Positions 25,987-34,987 of a stretch of 64,000 nucleotides of DNA are shown in pieces. How positions within the stretch are numbered: position 1 is the stretch's first letter; each line of letters begins with the position of its first letter. The notes under the pieces were generated by a model. The model searched no databases and was not told where the DNA came from. It saw only the letters and a list, made by a program, of their open reading frames with translations. Made by a program: the position numbers and the translations under genes. The DNA is from an uncultured Roseovarius sp. (lineage in GTDB: Bacteria > Pseudomonadota > Alphaproteobacteria > Rhodobacterales > Rhodobacteraceae), in assembly GCF_947489715.1 (NCBI RefSeq), contig NZ_CANLER010000012.1, forward strand, positions 59,701 to 123,700, read 5' to 3'.

Positions 25987-26927
25987 GTGCGCGCCCTTTT
26001 CAGAATGAGGAAGAGGAAGAGAATGCCGCCAAAGCTATCGATCACCACGGCCAGCGGGGTGGACAGAGCAAGCCCGTGTTCCAGAAGAGTTTGCCCGCCG
26101 ATCAGCGCGATGGCTGAGATCAGTGCGGCACTGGGCAGCAGGATGGCATGATGGGCGGTGGGCGTGATGACATGGGTCAGGCTGGTCACCAGCAGGCCAA
26201 GAAATGCAACGGGTCCGACAAAGGCGGTCGAGACCGAGACCAGCACCGCGATCAGAAGCAGGATCTGCACCGTATCGCGGCGCGGGTCTTCGCCCAGGTT
26301 GATCGCGGCCTCGCGCCCCAGGGCAAGTACATCCAGACGGTGACGCATCCGCCAGACCAAGGCCAGCGTGATCAAGACCAGCACCGCACTGATCCCCAGC
26401 AGATCGGTCTCGATCCGGCTGAACCGAGCGTAAGAGGAGGTCTGGATCACGCTGTATTCATTGGGGTCAATCATGCGCATCACAAAGCTGTTCACGGCGC
26501 GGAACAGCACCCCCAGGATGATGCCCGTCAGGATCATGCGCACAATGTCTTCCTTGCGGTGCAGCAACAGCGTTCCAAAGAGCAGCATTGAAGCGGCCAC
26601 CATGATCGCAAGCGAGAGGAAGAACTGCACCATCGGGGGCAGGGTGCCATAGCTTTGAGCACCAATGGCGAACACAGACAGAGTTACAATCAACACATAA
26701 AGTGCATCAAACCCCATTATCGACGGAGTCAGGATGCGGTTGCGCGCCACGGTCTGGAACAGCAAGGTCGAGGTGGATACCGCGACGGCCACCAGCAGCA
26801 AAGCGGCTAGTTTTGTACCGCGAAACGGCAGGACAAAGTCCCAGCTACCACGGGTGCCCAGTGTCATGTGAAACACCATGCAAACTGCCATGAGCCCGGT
26901 CATTATGACGAGGCGCTTACCCGGCAT
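25983..26927 (-). CDS. Siderophore-type ABC transporter permease (FecCD family), second
   Basis: 315 residues from the ATG at 26927, overlapping the upstream permease by 11 bases; a longer frame to 27005 lies inside that gene. About nine membrane helices and the FecCD pattern ('ALGREAAINLGEDPRRDTVQ', 'VGPVAFLGLLVTSLTHVI') identify it. It forms a heterodimeric inner-membrane channel with the permease encoded upstream, similar in order to the FatB-FatD-FatC-FatE and CeuBCDE systems. Confidence 0.9.
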   Translation of the reverse strand: MPGKRLVIMTGLMAVCMVFHMTLGTRGSWDFVLPFRGTKLAALLLVAVAVSTSTLLFQTVARNRILTPSIMGFDALYVLIVTLSVFAIGAQSYGTLPPMVQFFLSLAIMVAASMLLFGTLLLHRKEDIVRMILTGIILGVLFRAVNSFVMRMIDPNEYSVIQTSSYARFSRIETDLLGISAVLVLITLALVWRMRHRLDVLALGREAAINLGEDPRRDTVQILLLIAVLVSVSTAFVGPVAFLGLLVTSLTHVITPTAHHAILLPSAALISAIALIGGQTLLEHGLALSTPLAVVIDSFGGILFLFLILKRART

Positions 26928-27870
26928 AGCGCGCGGGCCGATACAGAAGCCAGATAAACAGCACAGCGCCGACCACGCCGAGAACCACCCCGACAGGGAT
27001 CTCAAACGGATAGCGCACCACCCGCCCCAGAATATCAGCGGCCAACACCAACCCGGCCCCCATCATGGCAACAACCGGCAAGGTGTGGCGCAGGTTATCA
27101 CCATAAAGCCGCGATACGATATTGGGTACGATCAGCCCGACAAAAGGGAGCATTCCCACGGTCACCACCGTCATCGCCGTGACCAGCGAAATCGCCACCA
27201 GCCCGATCAGGACCACTTGAGTGTAATTCAGCCCCAGATTGATGCTGGCGGCGCGGCCCATCCCGGCGATGGCAAACTGATCGGCGGCCAGATAGCTGAG
27301 TGCTGCGACCAAAGCGGCCAGCCATAGCAGCTCGTAGCGGCCCTGCAGCACTCCCGAAAACTCGCCCGTCAGCCAGATGTCGATGTATTGCAGCAGGTCC
27401 GCCTGAAACGCGATGAAGACCATGATCGCACCCAGAATGCCGCCATATACGATCCCCACCAGAGCCACCAGAAATGGTTGAGTCGGGGGCAGGCGGCGGG
27501 CCATGGCGATAAACCCGAGGCTGGCGATCAGGGCACTGATCGCGGCGATCCCCATCTGACTCAGCAGGGGGGCGGTCGGAAAGAAAATCGCCGCGATCAG
27601 AATGCCAAGCGCGGCACCTTGGCCAGTGCCCACGGTCATCGGCTCTACAAAGCGGTTCTTCATCAGCATTTGCAGGATCTTACCGCAGACGGCCAGCGCA
27701 GCGCCAGTGATCAGGATGGCAAAGAGACGCGGCCCGCGGCTGACCACCACCAGTTCCAGCGCGGCGCGATCCCGCCAAAGATCGCCGGGCCGCAAATCAA
27801 TCACGCCGATAAACAGCGAGGCAATCGAAAGGACGACAAGGCCAAACCCAAGGATAAGGATCGATCGCAC
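26917..27870 (-). CDS. Siderophore-type ABC transporter permease (FecCD family), first
   Basis: 317 residues from a GTG at 27870, which starts just before the first membrane helix and 4 bases after the binding-protein stop; an ATG at 27906 is possible but would overlap that gene by 32 bases. The FecCD signature is present ('GMGRAASINLGLNY', 'VGMLPFVGLIVPNIVSRLYGDN'), as is 'ALAVCGKILQMLMKNRFVEPMTVGTGQGA'. It forms half of the inner-membrane pathway for the ferric siderophore. Confidence 0.9.
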   Translation of the reverse strand: MRSILILGFGLVVLSIASLFIGVIDLRPGDLWRDRAALELVVVSRGPRLFAILITGAALAVCGKILQMLMKNRFVEPMTVGTGQGAALGILIAAIFFPTAPLLSQMGIAAISALIASLGFIAMARRLPPTQPFLVALVGIVYGGILGAIMVFIAFQADLLQYIDIWLTGEFSGVLQGRYELLWLAALVAALSYLAADQFAIAGMGRAASINLGLNYTQVVLIGLVAISLVTAMTVVTVGMLPFVGLIVPNIVSRLYGDNLRHTLPVVAMMGAGLVLAADILGRVVRYPFEIPVGVVLGVVGAVLFIWLLYRPARYAG

Positions 27871-27874
27871 CGGG

Positions 27875-28765
27875 TTACTCGATGGACAAAGCGGCCAGTA
27901 CATCATCCAGCACCAGGGTCATGGATTGGATGCCGCCGCCTGCGATGTAAACGGCCCCGGCGTTAAGATAAATCACCTTGCCCGATTTCCACGCGGCCGT
28001 GTCGTGCACCAAGGCGTTGTCCAATGTCACCTGCGCACGGTCCCCGTCGGCTCCAATGGCCCCCAGCCGGTCTACCACCAGAAGCACATCGGGGTTCGCC
28101 TCGCGGATAAACTCAAAACTGATCGCTTCGCCATGGGTGGTTGTTTCCACATCGGCCACGGCCTCTTGCAGGCCCAGCCCGGAGTAGAGCCAGCCAAACC
28201 GCCCGGACGCGCCATAGGCGGTGACCTTGGGTCCGTTGGTCATGATTACAAGGGTTTTACCCTGATCTGCTGTGGCGGTGCGGGTGCGGTCCAGTTTGTC
28301 CTCAAAGGTCGCGCGCAGGGCGGCGGCCTCAGCCTCTTTGCCAAACAGCGTCCCATAGGCCGTCAGCCGCTCCAGCCCCTGACCAATGGTGTCTTCCCAG
28401 ATCGTCATGTCGATGGTCGGGGCAAGGTTTGACAGGGTCGGTACGTGTTCCTGCGAGCGACCCCCGGCGATGATCAGATCGGGTTGCAGGGCGTTCACCG
28501 CCTCGAAATCCGGCTCGAATAGCGATCCGACAGGCTCGGCCCCCTCGGCGGCCCGATCCAGATGGGGCAGGTAGGTCGGGCTGATCACGCCATCGGGTGT
28601 CACTCCAAGTGCGGCCAGAGTGTCCAGAGCGGCCAGATCGAACACGGCAATCTTTTGCGGCGATGCGGGCAGGGTGGTCAGACCGGCATAGGTGTCGATG
28701 GTCACCTCCTGCGCGGCAAGGGGCGTTGACAAAAGGGCGAGAGCGAAGGCAAAAACATATTTCAT
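27875..28765 (-). CDS. Periplasmic ferric-siderophore binding protein (CeuE/FatB-like)
   Basis: 296 residues from the ATG at 28765; the upstream open frame to 28996 is mostly non-coding. The signal peptide ends near 'LSTPLAAQE'. The class III binding-protein pattern is seen in 'KIAVFDLAALDTLAALGV', 'DFEAVNALQPDLIIAGGRSQEHVPTLSNLAPTIDM' and the C-terminal 'YIAGGGIQSMTLVLDDV'. The GGRS-type segment recalls CeuE, FatB and YclQ binding proteins for catecholate or petrobactin-like siderophores, so the ligand is probably of that kind but not certain. First gene of the transporter operon. Confidence 0.9.
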   Translation of the reverse strand: MKYVFAFALALLSTPLAAQEVTIDTYAGLTTLPASPQKIAVFDLAALDTLAALGVTPDGVISPTYLPHLDRAAEGAEPVGSLFEPDFEAVNALQPDLIIAGGRSQEHVPTLSNLAPTIDMTIWEDTIGQGLERLTAYGTLFGKEAEAAALRATFEDKLDRTRTATADQGKTLVIMTNGPKVTAYGASGRFGWLYSGLGLQEAVADVETTTHGEAISFEFIREANPDVLLVVDRLGAIGADGDRAQVTLDNALVHDTAAWKSGKVIYLNAGAVYIAGGGIQSMTLVLDDVLAALSIE

Positions 28766-28893
28766 CAGAGCAAAACCTTGGGTTCGGTTGCATGGCTGGT
28801 GAAACTGGCTTTGCAGAGTGATTTGACGCTTGAATATTGTGAAAAAACCCAAAAGTATAGCCGAAGTTAGAGGGTTTATGAGGGGCTTGGCGA

Positions 28894-29190
28894 ATGACGT
28901 CTTTGATCGGCTATATTGAGACCCCGAACGCTTCGAAATACCTTCAGCAATTGTGCAAGCATTTTGGTCATAAGATCGACGTAGAATATGACGCACATCG
29001 CGGCACGGCAGCGTTTGTGTTTGGTGAGGCCATCATGACCGCTGATGAGATAGGCCTGACCGTGCGTTTTGAGCTGGAGGATGTGCGTGCGGAGGAGCCA
29101 GCGCGCCATGTGATTGACAGACACCTGGAAACCTTCGCGTTTCGCGAGAAGATCACGGCAATGACCTGGCAGAGTGTGGCCACCGCCTGA
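28894..29190 (+). CDS. DUF2218 domain protein
   Basis: 98 residues with the DUF2218 pattern: 'YIETPNASKYLQQLCKHFGHK' at the start, 'ADEIGLTVRFELEDVRAEEPARHVIDRHLETFAFRE' at the end. The family has no assigned activity but often lies beside siderophore transport or utilisation genes, as here. It is divergent from the binding-protein gene with a 128-base intergenic region that must carry both promoters. GAGGGG is upstream of the ATG. Confidence 0.82.
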   Translation: MTSLIGYIETPNASKYLQQLCKHFGHKIDVEYDAHRGTAAFVFGEAIMTADEIGLTVRFELEDVRAEEPARHVIDRHLETFAFREKITAMTWQSVATA

Positions 29191-30201
29191 TCTATTCAGG
29201 TCTTTAGTTACGGGTGTATGCAAAGATTGGTCAGCCGCGGTCCAGGCCAGTTGCCGGTGTCACTTTCATTTAGGCAAAAGGTACGACCTCAACCTAGATT
29301 GAGGTCAAGCGCGAACGCTGGCAAACCTTACATCGGTGCATCATGCAGCATCAGTTGCTATGGGCTCAGAGTGGAAGCCCATAGCATATCGAATTAAGGT
29401 CGGCTCCCACTGAATTCTAGCGTTTTACCCAACACACTGTCCCGCATCTACGATATTCCCATAGGGATTGTGCCAGTCTTGCGGCGGGGCTAAAGGCCTG
29501 GCTTTTTGCCCCGTCGCCAGACAATTTTCTATGAGCCGCGTTTCACCACTGACCTGAACAAAAAGAAGCTCAGCCGAAGCGGGACCAGTTGGTCCTTCCC
29601 GCAAAGGAGACGTCAGGTGCAGTCGGGTAGGGGTGTGGAGCCCGTCATTTGTGTTTGCGCTTGTGCCTAAGAAACTGGCCGCCAAGGGGGCTCATCTGCG
29701 CTACGGTTACAACCATTGTGAATCCGGTCGCTGGCTGGGTCCGGATCAACAGGTGACCGAGGAAGACCATTTGATCTGGATGGGTGCCAATGACATAACC
29801 AATCTACTTGCGCGTGCGCCGCAAGGCTTTCAACGTGCGAACGGTGGTTCGACTATCAAGTTCTCCGTGTCCACCCTCGACGCAAAAGACTATCTAGAAG
29901 CGTGATGCGGATTTCCGAGGTTGCCTTAAGAACAGACAACAGTGCGTTACCGGAGAACATGGTTCGCGGCCCAGAGCCGCCGTCCAGCAACCATCCTGAA
30001 CGCTGCGATGCAGCCCATCGAAGGAGACATTCGCTGCGCCTGCACAATCAGGAGATTGGCGAATTCAAACAGTGCGGACGAAGCGAAAATCCGCTGCGTT
30101 TTCCCAAATGGCTGCTTTCGGCTTTTAGCTTAGAAACGGAAAGCAGTATGAATTTACGCATTATCTTACAATTTGTGCTTGGCGTTAAAAGCGTATGTGC
30201 G
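29191..30201. other. Gene-poor stretch with a strong hairpin
   Basis: About 1 kb without a recognisable gene. Short frames exist, the longest on the plus strand at 29633-29905 (90 codons, starting with GTG), but I recognise no domain in it, and its opening half has no clear ribosome-binding sequence. An 11-bp hairpin lies at 29356-29386. The stretch separates the iron region from the omega-amino acid island and may be degraded sequence left by past insertions. Confidence 0.45.
29356..29386. other. Perfect 11-bp hairpin in gene-poor DNA
   Basis: TGCTATGGGCT at 29356-29366 pairs with AGCCCATAGCA at 29376-29386 around a 9-base loop. No T tract follows on either strand, so it is not an obvious terminator. 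It could be part of a small RNA or a remnant of a mobile element. Confidence 0.45.
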
Positions 30202-30768
30202 TCAGAATGAAGATGGGGTGCATGCGCTGATTACTTTACAGGCTTTATCGCCGGCATTGCGAAACCGGTGCGGCAAAATGCTCGAAAAATAGTAGGCGTC
30301 TCCAGGCCGCAAAATCCGGGAATTGCCATCAACCGTAACCTCCAGTCGGCCTTCTATAACAACAGCGCATTCTTCGCCTTCATGTGACAGGGCGGTCCTT
30401 CCGGACTCGGCGCCGACGGCATATTCTTCGATTAGCATTTGCAGTTTTCGATTACGACGTTCACCCGCGACAAGAAGATAGGATATTCCATGAGAGCCAA
30501 GGTCGCGCATGTCTTCGTGCGGGAAATAGAAATTGTCGTCATCCTTAAGCTCAAAGCTGAAGAAAAAACCGAGATTGATATCGACGCCAGCCAGGATTTT
30601 TTTGAGTAACGCCACCGAAGGCTGCGTGGACCCGCTTTCGATTTGCGAAATCGTACCACTTCCGACACCTGCTTTTTTCGCCATCTCGCGTTGACTGATT
30701 CCCTTAGAGGTTCGAATCAAACGAAGGCGCCGAGCCACCTCCAAGTCTGACGTCTGTGAATCGCTCAT
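30202..30768 (-). CDS. XRE-cupin transcriptional regulator
   Basis: 188 residues from the ATG at 30768, with AGGAAA 8 bases upstream; a longer frame to 30807 has no such site. An HTH_3 domain (about 10-65, 'SQREMAKKAGVGSGTISQIESGSTQPSVALLKKI') is followed by a cupin_2 domain near the C-terminus ('SHEGEECAVVIEGRLEVTVDG', 'LRPGDAYYFSSILPHRFRNAG'). PuuR-like regulators of amine and omega-amino acid catabolism have this layout. It is divergent from the transaminase gene, and an 18-bp palindrome lies right upstream of its start, so autoregulation and control of the catabolic genes are likely. Confidence 0.88.
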   Translation of the reverse strand: MSDSQTSDLEVARRLRLIRTSKGISQREMAKKAGVGSGTISQIESGSTQPSVALLKKILAGVDINLGFFFSFELKDDDNFYFPHEDMRDLGSHGISYLLVAGERRNRKLQMLIEEYAVGAESGRTALSHEGEECAVVIEGRLEVTVDGNSRILRPGDAYYFSSILPHRFRNAGDKACKVISACTPSSF

Positions 30769-30778
30769 CGTGATTTCC

Positions 30779-30796
30779 TGCTTTCGATCGAAAGCA
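30779..30796. promoter_or_regulatory. 18-bp perfect palindrome, likely operator of the XRE-cupin regulator
   Basis: TGCTTTCGATCGAAAGCA is fully self-complementary. It begins 11 bases before the regulator start codon, and a partial copy (TTTCGATAT) is found near 30869 closer to the transaminase start. The position in the 150-base divergent intergenic region is that of an operator that would repress both genes. Confidence 0.6.
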
Positions 30797-30918
30797 CCTT
30801 GGATCATCCATGACCGTTTTTCAATAACTTATCGATTTCCATAAAACTGACTGCACGCGCGTTTCGATATCTGCAACACTCTGGCAGGAAACGAAAAACC
30901 AGATCGCGAGGAATGGAC

Positions 30919-32235
30919 GTGCTCGACAATCCCAACACAATGACATCATTCTGGATGCCGTTCACGGCCAACCGTGATTTCCTTCGCGAGCCCCGGATGA
31001 TCCATTCGGCCGAAGGTATGTACTACACTAGCTCTGATGGCCGGAAGATCATGGATGGCACCGCAGGGCTGTGGTGCGTGAATGCAGGACATCGTGATCC
31101 GCTGATAGTAGAAGCGCTGCAGCGACAGGTCGAAGAGCTTGACTATGCGCCGAACTTCCAGTTCTCGCATCCGCAGGCGTTTGAACTGTCGGCCCGCCTG
31201 ACGGGCATGATGCCCGACGGCATGAACCATGCGTTTTTCACCAACTCCGGGTCGGAATCCGTCGATAGCGCGCTGAAGATTGCCCTGCACTATCACCGGG
31301 CACGGGGCGATGCATCGCGGACCCGGCTTATTGGTCGTGAACGCGGCTACCACGGTACGGGTTTCGGCGGCATATCTGTGGGCGGGATCGTGAAGAACAG
31401 GATGTATTTCGGCTCGCTTCTGACCGGCGTCGATCACTTGCCACACACGCACGATCTGGGTCGCAACGCGTTTTCCCGCGGCTGCCCCGCGCATGGGGCG
31501 GAGCTAGCCGATGATCTGGAACGGATCGTTGCCCTGCATGATGCCTCGACCATCGCCGCGGTGATTGTCGAACCGATGGCCGGGTCCACCGGCGTGTTGC
31601 TACCGCCCAAAGGCTATCTGAAACGCCTGCGCGAAATCTGTGATCGGCACGGCATCCTTCTGATCTTCGACGAGGTCATAACCGCTTTTGGCCGGTTGGG
31701 TGCAGCCACGGCATCGGACTATTTCGAAGTGACGCCAGACATTATAACCACGGCCAAGGGTCTGACCAACGGGATCATCCCGATGGGCGCGGTCATTGTC
31801 AGCGACGAAATCTACAACTCGGCCATGGAAAACGCGGACGGACCCATCGAGCTTTTCCACGGCTATACCTATTCGGCCAACCCGATGGCCTGCGCGGCGG
31901 CATTGGCGGCGCTTGACAGCTACCAGCAAAACGATCTCTTCCAGCGCGCTGCGCTGCTGTCGCAGCCTTGGGAAGATCAGTTACACGCGCTGAAAGCTCT
32001 GCCGAATGTCATCGACATTCGCAATCTCGGGCTTATCGGTGCGGTTGAGCTTGCGCCACGCGATGGTGTGCCCGGTACGCGCGCCTTTGACGCCATGAAA
32101 CGTGCTTGGGATGCCGGGATCATGATCCGGATCACCGGCGATATCATCGCCCTCTCGCCGCCCCTGATCATTACCGAGCCGGAGATAGCCACTCTGTGCC
32201 AGACACTTGGTGACGTTCTGAGCGACTTACCGTGA
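30919..32235 (+). CDS. Omega-amino acid (beta-alanine):pyruvate transaminase
   Basis: About 438 residues, class III PLP aminotransferase. The N-terminal 'MPFTANRDFLREPRMI', 'TNSGSESVDSALKIA' and 'RGYHGTGFGGISVGG' match omega-amino acid:pyruvate transaminases; the PLP lysine is in 'TTAKGLTNG' (residue about 280). GAGGA is directly against the ATG at 30913 but 6 bases from the in-frame GTG at 30919, so the GTG is preferred. It moves the amino group of beta-alanine or a similar substrate to pyruvate, making malonate semialdehyde and alanine. mmsA and ald next door take up both products. Taurine or another amine is the main alternative substrate. Confidence 0.88.
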   Translation: MLDNPNTMTSFWMPFTANRDFLREPRMIHSAEGMYYTSSDGRKIMDGTAGLWCVNAGHRDPLIVEALQRQVEELDYAPNFQFSHPQAFELSARLTGMMPDGMNHAFFTNSGSESVDSALKIALHYHRARGDASRTRLIGRERGYHGTGFGGISVGGIVKNRMYFGSLLTGVDHLPHTHDLGRNAFSRGCPAHGAELADDLERIVALHDASTIAAVIVEPMAGSTGVLLPPKGYLKRLREICDRHGILLIFDEVITAFGRLGAATASDYFEVTPDIITTAKGLTNGIIPMGAVIVSDEIYNSAMENADGPIELFHGYTYSANPMACAAALAALDSYQQNDLFQRAALLSQPWEDQLHALKALPNVIDIRNLGLIGAVELAPRDGVPGTRAFDAMKRAWDAGIMIRITGDIIALSPPLIITEPEIATLCQTLGDVLSDLP

Positions 32236-32266
32236 CCCCCACCCCCTAATCCAGAGGACCGACATC

Positions 32267-33778
32267 ATGAAAGATGCGACCCCGATCGAAAAGATCGGCC
32301 ACTATATCTGTGGCCAAATGAAACGCCCCGATGGCGAAAGAACGCAGGCCGTTTTCAACCCCGCGAAGGGTGAGCAGACGGGTGAGGTTTCGCTTGCGAC
32401 GGTGGAAACGGTGGCCGATGCGGTCGCGGCGGCAAAGGCGGCATTCTCCGCCTGGTCGAACAAGCCACCGATCCGTCGTGCACGGATAATGAACAACTTC
32501 CTGGGTCTGGTCCGCGAGCACAAGGACGATCTGGCCCGTGCTATTACACTGGAGCACGGAAAAGTCTTTACCGACGCGCAGGGCGAAGTCGAGCGTGGCA
32601 TCGACATCATCGAATTTGCCTGTGGTATCCCGCAACTGCTGAAAGGGGATTATACCGAGCAGGTTTCGACTGGAATGGACAACTGGACAACGCGTCAGGC
32701 GCTTGGCGTCGTGGCAGGCATCACGCCCTTCAACTTCCCGGTCATGGTGCCGATGTGGATGTTCCCTGTTGCGATCGCTGCGGGCAACACCTTTATCCTG
32801 AAGCCATCGCCCACCGACCCCACCCCGTCGCTTCTCTATGCCGACCTGATGAAACAGGCCGGTTTCCCGGATGGTGTGTTCAACGTCGTCCAGGGTGACA
32901 AGGTCGCGGTGGATGCCCTGCTGGAGCATGATGACGTCAAGGCGGTATCTTTCGTCGGATCAACGCCGATCGCCAACTACATCTATGAAACAGGGGCACA
33001 CCACGGCAAACGCGTTCAGGCCCTTGGCGGCGCCAAAAACCACATGCTGGTCATGCCCGATGCCGACATGGACAAGACCGCTGATGCGTTGATCGGGGCG
33101 GCGTTCGGTTCTGCGGGCGAACGCTGCATGGCGATCTCCGTCGCGCTGCTGGTGGGCGATGCCGCCGACAAGCTGATGCCGGTTCTGAAGGAACGTGCCG
33201 AGACGCTCAAGGTCAAAAACGGATTGGAGCTGGATGCCGAAATGGGCCCGATCGTTACTGCGGCCGCGCGCGACCGGATCAAGGCCTATATTGACTCCGG
33301 CGTCGAAGAAGGCGCGGATCTGTTGGTCGATGGCCGTGATTACACGGTCGCAGATCACGAGAATGGCTATTTCCTGGGTGGCACACTGTTCGACAACGTC
33401 ACATCGGACATGAAAATCTACCGCGAGGAAATTTTCGGACCAGTTCTATCCTGCGTGCGGGTCGAGAATTTCGCCGAAGGACTTCAGTTGATCAACGACC
33501 ATGAATTCGGCAATGGCGTGTCGCTGTTTACCCGTGACGGGAACGCCGCACGCGAATTCGGCAAGCAGGTTCAGGTGGGCATGGTCGGGGTCAACGTCCC
33601 TATCCCGGTGCCCATGGCCTGGCACGGGTTCGGCGGCTGGAAGAAGAGCCTATTCGGCGACATGCATGCCTATGGCGAAGAAGGCGTGCGGTTCTACACC
33701 AAGCAGAAATCCATCATGCAGCGCTGGCCTGAAAGCATCGATGCGGGCGCTGAATTCGTGATGCCGACAGCAAAATAA
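32267..33778 (+). CDS. mmsA: CoA-acylating methylmalonate/malonate semialdehyde dehydrogenase
   Basis: 503 residues of the aldehyde dehydrogenase superfamily, MmsA branch: 'ITPFNFPVMVPMWMFPVAIA' near 152-171, 'LGGAKNHMLVMPDAD' near 253-267 and the catalytic Cys287 in 'FGSAGERCMAIS'. These N-rich and GERCMA segments are specific to the CoA-dependent type. It oxidises malonate semialdehyde to acetyl-CoA, or methylmalonate semialdehyde to propionyl-CoA, with NAD. It lies 31 bases after the transaminase, so the first function fits beta-alanine breakdown best. Confidence 0.9.
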   Translation: MKDATPIEKIGHYICGQMKRPDGERTQAVFNPAKGEQTGEVSLATVETVADAVAAAKAAFSAWSNKPPIRRARIMNNFLGLVREHKDDLARAITLEHGKVFTDAQGEVERGIDIIEFACGIPQLLKGDYTEQVSTGMDNWTTRQALGVVAGITPFNFPVMVPMWMFPVAIAAGNTFILKPSPTDPTPSLLYADLMKQAGFPDGVFNVVQGDKVAVDALLEHDDVKAVSFVGSTPIANYIYETGAHHGKRVQALGGAKNHMLVMPDADMDKTADALIGAAFGSAGERCMAISVALLVGDAADKLMPVLKERAETLKVKNGLELDAEMGPIVTAAARDRIKAYIDSGVEEGADLLVDGRDYTVADHENGYFLGGTLFDNVTSDMKIYREEIFGPVLSCVRVENFAEGLQLINDHEFGNGVSLFTRDGNAAREFGKQVQVGMVGVNVPIPVPMAWHGFGGWKKSLFGDMHAYGEEGVRFYTKQKSIMQRWPESIDAGAEFVMPTAK

Positions 33779-33803
33779 CCCCTCAAAACAAGGAAGAACG
33801 CAA

Positions 33804-34919
33804 ATGTTCATTGGTGTTCCCAAAGAAATCAAGAACCACGAATACCGGGTGGGGCTGACCCCTGAAAGTGTGGCCGAACTGATATCGAACGGACATAAGG
33901 CTGTCGTCGAAACCGGTGCCGGTCTCGGTATCGGCGCAGATGACGAGGCTTATGTCGCGGCGGGTGCCGAGATTGCTGCAAGCGCCGCTGATGTCTTTGC
34001 CAATGCCGAGATGATCGTCAAGGTCAAGGAGCCGCAGGCAGTCGAACGGGCGATGCTACAGGAAGGTCAGCTGCTTTACACCTATCTGCACCTTGCACCC
34101 GACCCCGAACAAACCAAGGATCTGGTGGATTCTGGCGCTGTTTGCATCGCCTATGAAACGGTGACAGACGTTGCGGGCGGTTTGCCGCTGCTGAAACCGA
34201 TGAGCCAGGTTGCCGGGCGCATGTCGGTGCAGGCTGGCGCCGCCGCTCTTGAGAAAGCGCATGGCGGGCGTGGTGTGCTGTTGGGCGGTGTGCCCGGTGT
34301 GAAACCCGGCAAAGTGGTTGTTATCGGCGGCGGGGTCGTCGGCTTCAATGCGGCGCAGATGGCCGTCGGGTTGCACGCGGATGTCACGATCCTGGATCGC
34401 AACCCTACCGCGCTGGAACGCCTGGAAAACCATTTCGAATCCTCGGCGAAAGTTGTCTATTCGACCCAGTCCGCCTTGGAAGATGAAGTGACGAATGCCG
34501 ATCTGGTGATCGGCGCAGTCCTGATCCCCGGCGCGGCGGCCCCGAAACTGGTATCGCGTGACTTGATCGCAAAGATGCAACCCGGCGCTGTGGTCGTGGA
34601 CGTGGCCATCGACCAGGGTGGGTGTTTTGCAACGTCCAAAGCCACCACTCACGCGGACCCCACCTACATGGTCGATGACGTCGTGCATTACTGCGTCGCC
34701 AACATGCCCGGCGCGGTGGCCCGAACTTCGACCTATGCGCTCAACAACGTGACACTACCGCATGCTCTGGCGCTTGCGAACAACGGCTGGAAGGACGCTG
34801 TGTCGCGCAACCACCACCTGCTGAACGGCCTGAACGTCGCGTACGGCAAGGTCACTTACAAGGCCGTCGCGGATGACCTCGGCTATGCCTTTGAGGACCC
34901 CAGAAATTTGCTGAACTAA
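33804..34919 (+). CDS. ald: Alanine dehydrogenase
   Basis: 371 residues, the normal length. 'GVPKEIKNHEYRVGLTPESV' at the N-terminus, the substrate motif 'VKVKEPQ', the Rossmann fingerprint 'VVIGGGVVGFNAAQMAVG' (about 172-189) and 'DVAIDQGGCFATSKATTHADP' are all present. It deaminates L-alanine to pyruvate with NAD. In this operon it would recycle the alanine formed by the transaminase back to pyruvate and release ammonium. AAGGAAG precedes the ATG, 25 bases after mmsA. Confidence 0.94.
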   Translation: MFIGVPKEIKNHEYRVGLTPESVAELISNGHKAVVETGAGLGIGADDEAYVAAGAEIAASAADVFANAEMIVKVKEPQAVERAMLQEGQLLYTYLHLAPDPEQTKDLVDSGAVCIAYETVTDVAGGLPLLKPMSQVAGRMSVQAGAAALEKAHGGRGVLLGGVPGVKPGKVVVIGGGVVGFNAAQMAVGLHADVTILDRNPTALERLENHFESSAKVVYSTQSALEDEVTNADLVIGAVLIPGAAAPKLVSRDLIAKMQPGAVVVDVAIDQGGCFATSKATTHADPTYMVDDVVHYCVANMPGAVARTSTYALNNVTLPHALALANNGWKDAVSRNHHLLNGLNVAYGKVTYKAVADDLGYAFEDPRNLLN

Positions 34920-34929
34920 GCAAATCACC

Positions 34930-34957
34930 GCCCGTCACCGCATGTCGCGGGGCGGGC
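34930..34957 (+). terminator. Hairpin between ald and dctP
   Basis: GCCCG (34930-34934) pairs with CGGGC (34953-34957) and CCGC (34938-34941) with GCGG (34947-34950), followed by GTCTTT. A moderate stem with a short T run, placed just after the ald stop codon; probably a partial terminator or processing site separating the enzyme and transporter parts of the cluster. Confidence 0.5.
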
Positions 34958-34987
34958 GTCTTTCATCAACAAGGAGGAGAAAACTCG

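Noticed and set aside
29633..29905. A 90-codon plus-strand frame in the gene-poor stretch
   Set aside because: No recognised family, a doubtful GTG start and no operon context; kept only as part of the description of that stretch.
30700..30716. GGTTCGAATC, resembling a tRNA T-loop
   Set aside because: It lies inside the XRE-cupin coding sequence and no acceptor or anticodon stem can be formed around it.
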